DNA of 37,012 nucleotides from an uncultured Lachnobacterium sp. Its GTDB lineage: Bacteria; Bacillota; Clostridia; Lachnospirales; Lachnospiraceae. The stretch covers positions 1 to 37,012 of the forward strand of contig UQRC01000028.1 in the NCBI GenBank assembly GCA_900543445.1. The letters run 5' to 3'. Below the pieces are notes generated by a model. It saw only the letters and a program-made list of their open reading frames with translations, did not search any database and had not been told where the DNA came from. The position numbers and the translations under genes were made by a program. The stretch's first letter is position 1. The number at the start of each line of letters is the position of its first letter. Below, in pieces: positions 8,519-17,119 of the stretch.

Positions 8519-9280
8519 ATGCAGCATCTTCATTTGAATGAATTCTTTACATATGAGACAAATTTGCCAGGAGGGATCGGATTCGGAATGTTTCATATCG
8601 GACATTTTGTCTGGCTTGGGATAATTTTTGTTGGAATTGTAGGAATTATGAGGTGGTATTGTATATCATCAGAGAAGAGGAAGCACAGAATGGAAGTGAT
8701 CGTGTCGGGATCGCTTGTGCTTTGGATTGCGCTTCGGGCTGTGTATATCTGGATTTTGCATGAGAATTTTCTGTACGAGCTGCCACTTCATCTGTGCAGC
8801 ATGGCGGGAATTCTGTGCGCGATCCATTGTGTGACACACTGGGAGTGGCTGGGACAGGTATTGTACAGTCTGTGTCTTCCGGGTGCAGTTCTGGCGTTGC
8901 TTTTTCCGAATTGGAATTTCTATCCGGCGATCCATTTCCTGACGATGGAAGCCTTCCTGTTTCATATGGGAATTGTGCTTTATGTCTGTATGATGCTGCA
9001 GTCCCACGGAATTGTGCCGGACATCAAAAAACTATGGAAAGTCATTGTGTTTATGGTCGTTGTTGTGGTTCCGATTTATTTCTTTGATAAGCGATTCAAT
9101 GTCAACTATATGTTTGTGAACCGACCATCCGCCGGATCGCCGCTTGTCTGGCTGGCAGGATGGATGGGCGATCCGGGATATCTGGTTGGATATGCGATAC
9201 TTATGATTTTGTGTGTCGTATTGATGGATCTGGGGTATTTATGTCATGTTCGAATGCGGGCAGGCACAATTATAAAATAG
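8519..9280 (+). CDS. YwaF/TIGR02206-type integral membrane protein
   Basis: This 253-residue protein is largely hydrophobic with about six to seven membrane segments, for example near 24-42, 62-80, 98-130, 135-160, 175-190 and 220-245. The LPLHLCSMAGIL segment and the overall pattern match the TIGR02206/YwaF family of unknown function. The ATG at 8519 follows GGAGG at 8503-8507 with 11 bases of spacing. It lies 42 bases after the MetE-like gene and is probably read through from it. A bidirectional terminator follows at 9291. The family assignment is by pattern recall and the role is unknown. Confidence 0.75.
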   Translation: MQHLHLNEFFTYETNLPGGIGFGMFHIGHFVWLGIIFVGIVGIMRWYCISSEKRKHRMEVIVSGSLVLWIALRAVYIWILHENFLYELPLHLCSMAGILCAIHCVTHWEWLGQVLYSLCLPGAVLALLFPNWNFYPAIHFLTMEAFLFHMGIVLYVCMMLQSHGIVPDIKKLWKVIVFMVVVVVPIYFFDKRFNVNYMFVNRPSAGSPLVWLAGWMGDPGYLVGYAILMILCVVLMDLGYLCHVRMRAGTIIK

Positions 9281-9290
9281 AGAAAAAACA

Positions 9291-9334
9291 AAAACGGAAA
9301 GCATCTGTGGATTACACAGGATACTTTCCGTTTT
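9291..9334. terminator. Bidirectional terminator between convergent genes
   Basis: AAAACGGAAAG (9291-9301) pairs with CTTTCCGTTTT (9324-9334), with an inner CTGTG/CACAG stem around a GATTA loop. A-rich and T-rich flanks suit termination on both strands, for the membrane protein on + and the Cys/His-rich gene on -. Confidence 0.85.
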
Positions 9335-9345
9335 ATTTTTTGGAT

Positions 9346-10110
9346 TTATTTCTTTAATATATACGGTGGGAGAGAAGGATCGCTTCCGCGAAGCTTCTGC
9401 ATGCCGCGTTGAATCGCATCTTTTGAATTTTTCCAGTCGGCATCGCGGTTCTTGTAGTCGTACTTTTCGACGAACCATGCGACATCCTCGTAGACACGAT
9501 TTATATTTTCACGCATGAGCGGAAGCATCGTCTGATAGAAATCGGCACGTTCCTTGTCGGAGAGCATCTCATCGGCGCCTTCGCAGAGTACCTTGAAATG
9601 ATCGATGCAAAAGCCCTTGGAATCTGCAATCTGTTTGCGGAATTCCTCATCGGATTTATACATCTTAAAGAACGTTTTCATATATGCCAGAAAGGTATTC
9701 TCTACGCTGGTGCAGATGAAGCAGGTGGATTCCCGTTTGTTGATCCAGTCAACGATCGAGTTGCCGCCCGCTTTATTTTTGCCGAAAAGGCGTGAGGATT
9801 TACCGCTCGAATCCGGCTTGAAATTCTTGAATTCCTTATCCATCTCTTCCAGATGTCTCATGTAGAGTGTTTTTAAGATCCATGCGTTACCCAGTGAGTT
9901 ACCATAATCGAACATTTTCTTGAAATGTGCGCGGCAGAAACCTTCGCGATCCGTCATGTCACGGATGTCTGCTTCCATATAGGAAGCACCGTGTCCGAGG
10001 ACGAAATCCATCATATGCTCCTCGGTTTTGCGCTCCATGTAGCAGAATGGGCATTCGCCTGCATTGGCGATTGCGTCTGAGATCGGGATAGTGTGAATCT
10101 GTTCTTTCAT
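9346..10110 (-). CDS. DUF6062-like protein with duplicated CxxC...CxxH motif
   Basis: This 254-residue soluble protein has no enzyme signature that I recognise; it resembles the DUF6062 family found in clostridia. Two similar modules are visible: C20-PF-C23 with C59-RA-H62, and C130-FI-C133 with C168-ID-H171, each pair followed by Phe. The spacing between half-sites is nearly equal (39 and 38 residues), indicating an internal duplication and two likely metal sites, probably zinc. A Lys/Gly-rich linker near 96-118 joins the modules. The start codon overlaps the stop of the upstream LysR gene by four bases (ATGA), so the two are translationally coupled. Its job may therefore relate to whatever the regulator senses, which is inference only. 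Confidence 0.7.
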   Translation of the reverse strand: MKEQIHTIPISDAIANAGECPFCYMERKTEEHMMDFVLGHGASYMEADIRDMTDREGFCRAHFKKMFDYGNSLGNAWILKTLYMRHLEEMDKEFKNFKPDSSGKSSRLFGKNKAGGNSIVDWINKRESTCFICTSVENTFLAYMKTFFKMYKSDEEFRKQIADSKGFCIDHFKVLCEGADEMLSDKERADFYQTMLPLMRENINRVYEDVAWFVEKYDYKNRDADWKNSKDAIQRGMQKLRGSDPSLPPYILKK

Positions 10111-11015
10111 GCGTGTTCCTCCGGTTTGTATGTCTGGTAGAAGTCAATAAAGTTCTGTAAAGAAGGAGAAGGTTTTACGTTCTCCTTGTAGGCAAATCCG
10201 ACTTCGCGGTCGTGGATCGGGAACCCGAGCGGCACTTCTACGAGGCTTCCGTCCTCCAGTTCCTGCTCGACAAAACTTTTGATCACGCACGCCACGCCGA
10301 CGCCGATCTTGGCAAAATCAATCAGAAGATCCATGTCCGAAATATCGATGGAATCGGCAACGGTAATGTGATTTCCCTGCAGGTAATCATCGATATACTG
10401 ACGTGTCATATTGTTCTTATCAAGCAGCATAAGCGTTGAATTGCTAAGCACATCTTCCTCTGAGATACCTCGTTTCTTAAGGTTTGCAAGGTAATCGCGG
10501 TTTGCAACAAAGATATCTTTGATATTGTCCAAAAAGAAGAAGTTAATATTTTTCAGATTCTCCGGCTTGCCGATCAGACCGATGTCTATCTTGTTATCGT
10601 CAAGGAGACGGAGTGTCTCGTTTGTGGACTGACAGCTGATCGAAATGCTGATGTGCGGATTGCGCCGGATAAATTCTTTCAGGTAGGGCAGGAGCAGATG
10701 CTTGCAGAGTGTGGAACTCACACCAATCTGCAGATGTCCCACACCAAGCTCGATGGAGCGCTTCAATTTGTCTTCGCCGAGGGAGAGGGTTTCAAACGCT
10801 TCCTTCACGTGACCGTAAAGCATCTGGCCCTCATCGGTGAGAAGAACGCCTCTTGAACTTCGGGAAAAAAGCTTGCAGCCCAGATTCTCTTCCAGTTTCT
10901 GGATCGACTTGCTGATCGCTGGCTGGCTGATATAAAGTTCCTTGGCTGCCTTGGAAATATTGCCGGCATTGGCAACCGTATAAAAAATCCAATAGGATGA
11001 CAGATTCTGATTCAT
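10107..11015 (-). CDS. LysR-family regulator divergent from leuC
   Basis: This 302-residue LysR protein has a helix-turn-helix at residues 1-60 (TVANAGNISKAAKELYISQP, then AISKSIQKLEENLG) and a C-terminal effector-binding domain. I chose the start at 11015 because GGGAGG lies five bases upstream. A longer frame to 11102 would add a hydrophobic, AT-coded extension without a ribosome site. The gene is transcribed away from leuC, with 191 bases between starts, the classical arrangement for a LysR activator and its target. It may respond to a leucine-pathway intermediate such as isopropylmalate, by analogy with other LysR regulators of leu genes. It is coupled to the DUF6062-like gene downstream. 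Confidence 0.93.
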   Translation of the reverse strand: MNQNLSSYWIFYTVANAGNISKAAKELYISQPAISKSIQKLEENLGCKLFSRSSRGVLLTDEGQMLYGHVKEAFETLSLGEDKLKRSIELGVGHLQIGVSSTLCKHLLLPYLKEFIRRNPHISISISCQSTNETLRLLDDNKIDIGLIGKPENLKNINFFFLDNIKDIFVANRDYLANLKKRGISEEDVLSNSTLMLLDKNNMTRQYIDDYLQGNHITVADSIDISDMDLLIDFAKIGVGVACVIKSFVEQELEDGSLVEVPLGFPIHDREVGFAYKENVKPSPSLQNFIDFYQTYKPEEHA

Positions 11016-11056
11016 GAATACCTCCCGGAAAATTCTATATATAATAATTATAATTA

Positions 11057-11149
11057 TACCATGAAATGCAGTTATGGTAAACATATTTATTATGTATTTC
11101 AATTATGGAACAATGTATGTTAGAATGCAGATAAATATAGAACTATAAT
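11057..11149 (+). promoter_or_regulatory. leuC control region: LysR-type palindrome and -10 box
   Basis: TACCAT (11057-11062) and ATGGTA (11074-11079) form a 23-bp interrupted palindrome suited to a LysR dimer. A TATAAT -10 lies at 11144-11149, but the -35 position (11121-11126, TAGAAT) is poor. A weak -35 with an upstream symmetric site fits an activator-dependent promoter, presumably controlled by the divergent LysR protein. No T-box or leader peptide is evident before leuC. Confidence 0.5.
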
Positions 11150-11206
11150 CAAATTTAGAGAGTGATCCGCTCATTCGGATTGCTTTGAAATTAGGAGGAC
11201 AAAGCC

Positions 11207-12469
11207 ATGGGTATGACAATGACGCAGAAAATTCTGGCTGCGCATGCAGGATTATCAACAGTCAGCGCGGGGCAGCTGATTGAGGCAGATCTTGATCTGG
11301 TCTTAGGCAACGATATCACATCACCGGTTGCCATTCACGAGATTGAGAAGATGAATGTTGACGGTGTATTTCATAAAGATAAAATCGCACTTGTTATGGA
11401 TCATTTTGCACCAAACAAGGATATTAAGTCCGCTCAGCACTGTAAGTGTGTCAGAGAGTTTGCATGCAGGAACGAGATCAGTAATTACTTTGATGTAGGC
11501 GAGATGGGAATCGAGCATGCACTCCTTCCGGAGAAAGGACTGACAGTGGCAGGAGATGTGATTATCGGAGCAGATTCCCATACCTGTACTTACGGAGCGC
11601 TTGGCGCTTTCTCGACCGGTGTCGGAAGCACGGATATGGCTGCCGGTATGGCGACAGGCAAGGCCTGGTTTAAGGTTCCGTCTGCAATCAAGTTTAATAT
11701 TACCGGAAAGCCTGCAAAGTGGATCAGCGGTAAGGATGTCATCTTACATATTATCGGAATGATCGGTGTGGACGGGGCACTGTACAAATCCATGGAATTT
11801 GTCGGTGACGGCATCAAATATCTGACCATGGATGACCGTTTTACAATCGCAAATATGGCAATCGAAGCTGGCGGTAAGAACGGTATTTTCCCGGTGGATG
11901 ATCTGACAAGAGAATATATGAAGGAGCATTCAAAGCGTCCGTTCGTAGAGTATGAGGCAGACGCAGATGCTGAGTATGATGAGGAATACACGATTGATTT
12001 AAGTACCTTAAAGCCAACCGTCGCATTTCCACATCTCCCGGAGAATACGAAGACGATCGATGAGGTCGGAGATGTGAAGATCGATCAGGTAGTGATCGGT
12101 TCCTGCACGAATGGTCGTATGGATGATCTTCGTATTGCCGCTAAGATTTTGGAGGGCAAGAAGGTTGCCAAGGGACTTCGTGTTATCGTAATCCCGGCTA
12201 CCCAGCAGATTTATCTGGATGCAATGGAAGAGGGACTGATCCGCACATTTATCGAAGCCGGCGCAATCGTCAGCACACCAACCTGTGGACCGTGCCTTGG
12301 CGGATATATGGGTGTACTCGCAGAGGGCGAGCGCTGCGTATCCACAACCAACCGTAACTTCGTGGGTCGTATGGGACATGTTGAGTCTGAGGTTTATCTT
12401 GCAAGCCCGGCTGTTGCTGCTGCAAGTGCGATCACAGGCAGGATTTCCGGACCGGACGAAGTAATGTAA
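11207..12469 (+). CDS. leuC: 3-isopropylmalate dehydratase, large subunit
   Basis: This 420-residue protein is the short prokaryotic/archaeal-type LeuC of the aconitase superfamily. With LeuD it isomerises 2-isopropylmalate to 3-isopropylmalate in leucine synthesis. The 4Fe-4S ligands are visible as C300 (GSCTNGR) and C360/C363 (TCGPCLGG). Substrate-site segments include [13 protein letters not shown] near residue 124. The ATG at 11207 has GGAGGAC upstream; an ATG two codons later is also possible. leuD follows after 39 bases. Homoaconitase-type or citraconate-type relatives look similar, but the leuCD pairing supports the leucine pathway. leuA and leuB are not in the window. Confidence 0.94.
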   Translation: MGMTMTQKILAAHAGLSTVSAGQLIEADLDLVLGNDITSPVAIHEIEKMNVDGVFHKDKIALVMDHFAPNKDIKSAQHCKCVREFACRNEISNYFDVGEMGIEHALLPEKGLTVAGDVIIGADSHTCTYGALGAFSTGVGSTDMAAGMATGKAWFKVPSAIKFNITGKPAKWISGKDVILHIIGMIGVDGALYKSMEFVGDGIKYLTMDDRFTIANMAIEAGGKNGIFPVDDLTREYMKEHSKRPFVEYEADADAEYDEEYTIDLSTLKPTVAFPHLPENTKTIDEVGDVKIDQVVIGSCTNGRMDDLRIAAKILEGKKVAKGLRVIVIPATQQIYLDAMEEGLIRTFIEAGAIVSTPTCGPCLGGYMGVLAEGERCVSTTNRNFVGRMGHVESEVYLASPAVAAASAITGRISGPDEVM

Positions 12470-12508
12470 GCTCTGGCTTATAGCATAGATGTGTAGAAGG
12501 AGGCTAAT

Positions 12509-12997
12509 ATGAAAGCAGCACATGGTAGTGTTTTTAAATATGGTGACAACGTTGATACCGACGTAATTATTCCTGCAAGATATCTGAATTCTTCGGATCC
12601 GAAGGAACTTGCAACACATTGTATGGAGGATATTGACAAGGATTTCGTAAAGAATGTGAAGGCTGGTGATATCATCGTTGCCAACAAGAATTTCGGATGC
12701 GGTTCTTCCAGAGAGCATGCACCGATCTCCATTAAAGCAGCCGGTGTCAGCTGCGTGATCGCAGAGACGTTTGCCCGCATTTTCTATCGTAATTCCATCA
12801 ATATCGGACTCCCGATCATTGAGTGCCCGGAGGCTGCAAAGGCGATCTCCACAGGCGATGAGGTGGAAGTGGATTTTGATTCCGGCGTGATCACGGATGT
12901 CACAACAGGACAGAAGTTCCAGGGACAGGCATTCCCTCCGTTCATGCAGAAGATCATCGACTGTGAGGGACTTGTGAATTATATCAATCAGAAATAA
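12509..12997 (+). CDS. leuD: 3-isopropylmalate dehydratase, small subunit
   Basis: This 162-residue protein is the swivelling small subunit partner of LeuC. The N-terminal [17 protein letters not shown] and the [11 protein letters not shown] motif (about 61-71) are the family signatures that bring substrate-binding Arg and Ser residues to the Fe-S site. The length is typical of the short LeuD form. AGGAGG precedes the start by seven bases, and a hairpin terminator follows 12 bases after the stop, so leuC-leuD appears to be a two-gene operon. Confidence 0.96.
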   Translation: MKAAHGSVFKYGDNVDTDVIIPARYLNSSDPKELATHCMEDIDKDFVKNVKAGDIIVANKNFGCGSSREHAPISIKAAGVSCVIAETFARIFYRNSINIGLPIIECPEAAKAISTGDEVEVDFDSGVITDVTTGQKFQGQAFPPFMQKIIDCEGLVNYINQK

Positions 12998-13009
12998 TTA
13001 TTTAAATTG

Positions 13010-13060
13010 AAAAAGCAGAGGCTTCCTATACCGGATGGTGCAGGAGGTTCCCTGCTTTTT
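13010..13060 (+). terminator. Terminator of leuCD
   Basis: AAAAGCAG at 13011-13018 pairs with CTGCTTTT at 13052-13059, with partial inner pairing of CCT and AGG, followed by T residues. The A-run on the 5' side could also serve the convergent gene at 13081. Confidence 0.8.
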
Positions 13061-13080
13061 ATGATAATCGAAAAGTGAAT

Positions 13081-13887
13081 TTAATTTGAATCGGATTTCA
13101 GGAAGTCGAGATATTCCAGGTATTTTTTGGAAATTTTTACCTTTGTATAGATTTCTGCGTAATCTTTGGCAGAGAGATCTTCGATATAATTTTCCGGATA
13201 TTTTTTGTCGATTCCGGCCTGGTGCGCCAGATCTACAGACTTATTGTAGGCAATCGCGGCGCGCGTCTCGTCACGGTAAGTTCCAATCGTGTGATTCCCG
13301 TTAATATGGAGGCGGACACGGTAGCGGTACATGCCGTTTTTCATGTAGCGCATGACCCCGAAATATGGATTGATCACTTCAATGTTGGAATAGCGGAAAT
13401 CATTTTTGTCTCCGTTGACAAAGCGGTAATCCCGGTCACAGACCGCGTGGCTTTTGATTCCGTAGCGGGACAAAAGCGTGATCTGCATTCCGTAGTCATT
13501 GACGTAGAGATGTCCCTGTCTTTTTAAGATTTTATGACTGCTGTAATAAAACAGATCATCAATATCAAATTTCAGTTCCCGGTCTGTAGCAAGATAGTAG
13601 CTGAAATAATTCTTACGCAGGTAGATCGGGTTTGGAATGTACATGTTGTTATCACGGAAATTGATCAGCATCACGATTTTCTCAAAAGAAAGGAGTGATG
13701 GGGTAAGGAATGCATCATCGACGGAAACATCGGATTCTAAAAGCTGCAAAGCGGCAAGATAAGCAGTATGCGCTTCGGTTTCCGAAGCAAAGCTCCCGAG
13801 ACTGATGTGCTTACTGCGATAGGTCAGACTGCTTCGATAGTATATACGGTGATCTTTTTTGGTTGCAATATAGACGCCTGCCAGCAT
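13081..13887 (-). CDS. AP2 / degenerate HNH / AP2 domain protein, possible DNA-binding regulator
   Basis: This 268-residue protein contains two segments resembling AP2-type three-strand DNA-binding domains. One is at about 3-50 (GVYIATKK, then LGSFASETEAHTAYLAAL), the other at about 177-222 (YRYRVRL, then IGTYRDETRAAIAYNKSV). Between them, residues 143-173 resemble the core of an HNH nuclease of the HNH-AP2 homing type: FVNGDKNDFRYSNIEVIN fits the usual HINGxxxDNRxxNL pattern, but the catalytic His residues are absent. It therefore looks like a nuclease-dead, host-adopted relative acting as a DNA-binding protein. The ATG at 13887 has AGGAG eight bases upstream. Its promoter region overlaps that of divergent thrC. 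Domain calls are by eye and the function is unknown. Confidence 0.65.
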   Translation of the reverse strand: MLAGVYIATKKDHRIYYRSSLTYRSKHISLGSFASETEAHTAYLAALQLLESDVSVDDAFLTPSLLSFEKIVMLINFRDNNMYIPNPIYLRKNYFSYYLATDRELKFDIDDLFYYSSHKILKRQGHLYVNDYGMQITLLSRYGIKSHAVCDRDYRFVNGDKNDFRYSNIEVINPYFGVMRYMKNGMYRYRVRLHINGNHTIGTYRDETRAAIAYNKSVDLAHQAGIDKKYPENYIEDLSAKDYAEIYTKVKISKKYLEYLDFLKSDSN

Positions 13888-13940
13888 AAATGATACTCCT
13901 AAAACTGTGTTAGCAATTACTTTTATCGTGGTGCAGTGTT

Positions 13941-13989
13941 AGTATAACATAGGAAATGCGTTGACACCACATGCTTTTTTTCCTATAAT
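13941..13989. promoter_or_regulatory. Overlapping divergent promoters of thrC and the AP2-like gene
   Basis: On the + strand TTGACA (13961-13966) and TATAAT (13984-13989) are separated by exactly 17 bases, a consensus SigA promoter for thrC. On the - strand a TATACT -10 (13941-13946) has a 17-base spacer to a weak -35 (TGGTGT, 13964-13969) that overlaps the thrC -35. Polymerase binding at the two would be mutually exclusive. The thrC leader is then about 45 bases. Confidence 0.7.
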
Positions 13990-14039
13990 GGACGAGAAGC
14001 ACACAAGAATATAAATTTATGTGAAAATGAGGATAAAAA

Positions 14040-15530
14040 ATGGAATTAATGTATTCAAGTACCAGAAACGGACAACTTAAATTTACAGCATCTCAGGCAA
14101 TCTTAAAGGGACTTGCCGATGATGGCGGATTATTCGTTCCGGAGACAATTCCTTCATTGGATGTCAGTATGGATGAACTTGCAAACATGAGTTATCAGGA
14201 AGTCGCTTATGCGGTTATGAAGAAGTTCTTCACCGATTTTACAGAGGAAGAACTGAAGAATTGTATCGATAAAGCTTATGACAGCAAATTCGATACAGAG
14301 GAGATCGCTCCACTCGTTGATGCAGACGGCGCTTATTATCTGGAGTTATTCCACGGACCGACAATTGCGTTCAAGGATATGGCACTTCAGATCTTACCAC
14401 ATCTTCTGATCACTTCTGCCAGAAAGAATAACGTTAAGAATGACATCGTTATCCTGACTGCAACATCCGGAGATACAGGAAAGGCTGCTTTGGCAGGTTT
14501 TGCAGATGTTGAGGGAACTAAGATCATCGTATTCTATCCGAAGAACGGTGTCAGCCCGATTCAGGAGAAGCAGATGGTGACACAGAAGGGTGCCAATACA
14601 TTTGTTGTCGGAATCAACGGTAATTTTGATCAGGCACAGACTGGTGTCAAGAAGATGTTCAACGATTCTGCACTTGAGGCAGAGATGGATGCGGCAGGTT
14701 ATCAGTTCTCATCCGCGAACTCCATCAACATCGGACGTCTTGTTCCGCAGGTTGTATACTATGTATATGCATATTCCAGATTATATAAAAATGGTGTGAT
14801 CGCAAAAGACGAGAAGATCAATGTAACGGTTCCTACCGGTAACTTCGGTAATATTCTTGCAGCATTCTATGCGAAGAATATGGGACTCCCGATTGCAAAA
14901 CTGATCTGCGCATCCAATGAGAACAAGGTTCTGTTTGATTTCTTTACGACAGGAACTTACGATAAGAATCGTGAGTTTATTCTGACAAGCTCACCTTCTA
15001 TGGATATTCTGATCTCATCCAACCTTGAGAGACTGATCTATCGTATCGCAGGAAATGATGCCGAGAAGAATGCAAAACTGATGGAGAGCCTCTCCGCAGA
15101 TGGAAAATACGCGATCACCGATGAGATGAAAGCGCAGCTTTCTGATTTCTATGGAAATTATACCAGCGAAGCTGAGACCGCAGAAGTGATCAAGAAGCTT
15201 TACGAGGATACCGGATATATTATCGATACCCATACAGCGGTTGCCGCAGGTGTATACGATAAATATAAGGCTGCTACCGGAGATACCGAGACGAAGACAG
15301 TCATTGCTAGTACTGCAAGCCCGTTCAAGTTCACAAGAAGTGTCATGGATGCGATTGACAGCAAGTATGATTCCATGAGTGATTTCGAACTGGTTGACGA
15401 ACTCTCTAAGATTGGTAACGTTGCTATACCGCAGGCAATCGAAGAGATCCGCAATGCTCAGGTTCTTCACGATACCGTATGTGAGGTAGAGGAGATGCCT
15501 TCTGTTGTCAAGAAGTTCCTTGGCGTATAA
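14040..15530 (+). CDS. thrC: Threonine synthase
   Basis: This 496-residue PLP enzyme is the long threonine synthase type. It converts O-phosphohomoserine to threonine. The N-terminal YSSTRNGQLKFTASQAIL is family-typical, and the PLP lysine is K112 in HGPTIAFKDMALQ. Cofactor-phosphate segments include TATSGDTGKAAL and PTGNFGNILA. The start has GAGGA six bases upstream and a near-perfect promoter lies about 50 bases before. It stands alone, with no thrA or thrB adjacent, and ends at a strong hairpin. No attenuator or T-box is visible in its short leader, so regulation may be at the overlapping promoter. Confidence 0.96.
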   Translation: MELMYSSTRNGQLKFTASQAILKGLADDGGLFVPETIPSLDVSMDELANMSYQEVAYAVMKKFFTDFTEEELKNCIDKAYDSKFDTEEIAPLVDADGAYYLELFHGPTIAFKDMALQILPHLLITSARKNNVKNDIVILTATSGDTGKAALAGFADVEGTKIIVFYPKNGVSPIQEKQMVTQKGANTFVVGINGNFDQAQTGVKKMFNDSALEAEMDAAGYQFSSANSINIGRLVPQVVYYVYAYSRLYKNGVIAKDEKINVTVPTGNFGNILAAFYAKNMGLPIAKLICASNENKVLFDFFTTGTYDKNREFILTSSPSMDILISSNLERLIYRIAGNDAEKNAKLMESLSADGKYAITDEMKAQLSDFYGNYTSEAETAEVIKKLYEDTGYIIDTHTAVAAGVYDKYKAATGDTETKTVIASTASPFKFTRSVMDAIDSKYDSMSDFELVDELSKIGNVAIPQAIEEIRNAQVLHDTVCEVEEMPSVVKKFLGV

Positions 15531-15581
15531 AATATTTATGATAAGAAATAATTTGGTTGGCTGAATTGCTGACGGATCAGG

Positions 15582-15615
15582 AAAGCCCCTACATTCGGAT
15601 GAATGTGGGGGCTTT
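15582..15615. terminator. thrC terminator
   Basis: AAAGCCCCTACATTC and GAATGTGGGGGCTTT form a strong stem with one small imbalance and a GGAT loop. The 3' T-run is short on +, while the 5' flank on - is also weak in T, so direction is not certain. Confidence 0.75.
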
Positions 15616-15620
15616 GTGTA

Positions 15621-15677
15621 ATATCAGTTATCAAATGAGTCCGTAAGGAACGGAGACTGTTGACGTTAGCTTGATAT
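15621..15677. other. Stem-loop between convergent thrC and the MshEN-CheX gene
   Basis: ATATCA (15621-15626) pairs with TGATAT (15672-15677). Inside, AGTCCGT (15638-15644) pairs with ACGGAgaCT (15650-15658), with an AAGGA loop, and TCA/TGA form a middle block. It may be a second 3'-end structure; I see no open reading frame in it. Confidence 0.3.
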
Positions 15678-15685
15678 ATAAGTCT

Positions 15686-16585
15686 CTAAGCTTCCGGACT
15701 TTGCAACAACTCAATAAAGAAATGAAGCTCTCCGAATGGATACAGGATCGGAATATGTCCGGTGCTGACGCTGAATGAGAGTTTGTCATCCGTTATCTGT
15801 TCTGGAGGCACAAGCGTCAGTTCAGTAGAGGAATCATTGGATACATTGACAGTAAATAGTCCGTTTTGCAGATTGAGAAAATCCTCTAAAGAAGCCTGCA
15901 CATATTCATCATATTCATTGAACGAATATTTGACATATCTGGAAGCGAAAGCAATCGCTGTCTGCTCATCCATTGCGATATAAGTGTTCGCAGAATAAGC
16001 GCCGAGAATACTTTGTTTTACACAGCATTTTACTGGAAAATCCTGGACGGTCTCAATCGTAAGAGGAGAGAAGTCCGCACCGATAAAACGGATCAGGTCA
16101 TTGAGCAGAAGTTCGATATAGATATCTCCGTTGTGCGTGACCGGTGTCTCAACTGCGCTGTAAAAATGTTCAAATAATTTGCGGACGGATCCGGTTGTCT
16201 CAATCGGAATCTGTGGATTTTCGATACCATTCTTGTCATGATATTCATTTAAAATCTGTTCGAAACTTGTATTGGTAAGAATTCCGTCATCTAAGAGAGC
16301 CTGTCCGATCATCAGATAGGAAGGTGTCTGGTGGGATAACAGCTCGGATACCTGTTCTTCTGTAAGATATCCAAGTTCAATTGCAAGCTCACCGAATTTG
16401 CGGTCCTGATGTGTCTGCTCGATGACGGTTTTATCAACCTGATCGGCCGTCATGTGACCGGCGTGAATGGCAAGCGTTCCAAGCTTGATATGTTCCTTTG
16501 TCTGTCGCTGCATCGCAGAGAACAGCTGCTCCGGGGTTACGTATCCACCGGATAACAGATAGGTTCCAAAGAATTGTGTGTACAT
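15686..16585 (-). CDS. Four MshEN-type repeats fused to a CheX-like domain
   Basis: This 299-residue protein has two parts. Residues 5-120 hold four tandem copies of a 29-residue unit of the form xGxxLxxxGxxTxxQ, with Gly at 7, 36, 65, 94 and again at 14, 43, 72, 101, exactly 29 apart. This matches the known MshEN (GspE N-terminal-like) cyclic-di-GMP motif, a 24-residue unit with five-residue spacers. The C-terminal half (about 135-299) resembles CheX/CheC phosphatases, with EDFLNLQNG at 234-242 where the catalytic acid/Asn pair would sit, the acid possibly Asp235 in place of Glu. It lies three bases after a CheY-like gene, so it may act on that receiver. Domain calls are by eye; cyclic-di-GMP binding is inference. 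Confidence 0.65.
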   Translation of the reverse strand: MYTQFFGTYLLSGGYVTPEQLFSAMQRQTKEHIKLGTLAIHAGHMTADQVDKTVIEQTHQDRKFGELAIELGYLTEEQVSELLSHQTPSYLMIGQALLDDGILTNTSFEQILNEYHDKNGIENPQIPIETTGSVRKLFEHFYSAVETPVTHNGDIYIELLLNDLIRFIGADFSPLTIETVQDFPVKCCVKQSILGAYSANTYIAMDEQTAIAFASRYVKYSFNEYDEYVQASLEDFLNLQNGLFTVNVSNDSSTELTLVPPEQITDDKLSFSVSTGHIPILYPFGELHFFIELLQSPEA

Positions 16586-16588
16586 AGA

Positions 16589-16966
16589 TTATCTCCCTTC
16601 CAGAAAACGATTGACAGTGGTGATGACCTGTTGCTGATCCAAAGGTTTTTGGATAAATTCTTTGGCTCCTGCTTCGATTGCTTTCTTAAGCTGCGACTGT
16701 GTGCCGATGGAAGATGCAATGATGATCGTTGCATCGGGATCATCCCTCATAATCTCTTCGATTGCGGCATTACCGTCTTTGTTTGGCATAACAATATCTA
16801 GAAAAACAAGATCCGGTTTGTTTTGCTTGTATTGATCAATGGCTCCCTGACCATCTTTGGCTTCGAAAAAAACAGGCGTTCCTAAAGTGGAAATCATATC
16901 CTTTAGTTGTTTTCTTGCGAGAATGGAATCATCTGCAATAAGAATTTTGGCATCTTCTATGTGCAT
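16589..16966 (-). CDS. CheY-like single-domain response regulator
   Basis: This 125-residue protein is a lone receiver domain with no output domain. The acidic pocket D12/D13, the phospho-acceptor D57 (FLDIVMPNKDG), the switch Ser at 85-86 (ASSIGT) and conserved K107 (QKPLD) are all present, so it should be phosphorylated. The start has AAGGAGG seven bases upstream. The MshEN-CheX gene follows three bases after the stop, indicating one operon and a receiver/phosphatase pair. No histidine kinase is adjacent. Targets could be motility, adhesion or another output, which the window does not reveal. Confidence 0.92.
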   Translation of the reverse strand: MHIEDAKILIADDSILARKQLKDMISTLGTPVFFEAKDGQGAIDQYKQNKPDLVFLDIVMPNKDGNAAIEEIMRDDPDATIIIASSIGTQSQLKKAIEAGAKEFIQKPLDQQQVITTVNRFLEGR

Positions 16967-17119
16967 AGTATCGCCTCCTTTGTATGTTTAAGTATATTTT
17001 ACTATACATGATGAATTCCTTCAATGCATTTTCGACAAAACTGCTAAAAATCAGTGAGCTACTGCAGAATTGTTTTATAAAATGATATAATACTTGTATC
17101 GTGGCAGAAAGGGGAACAT

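Noticed and set aside
11016..11102. 29-codon upstream extension of the LysR gene facing leuC
   Set aside because: AT-rich, no ribosome site, precedes the conserved helix-turn-helix start, and would cover the control region.
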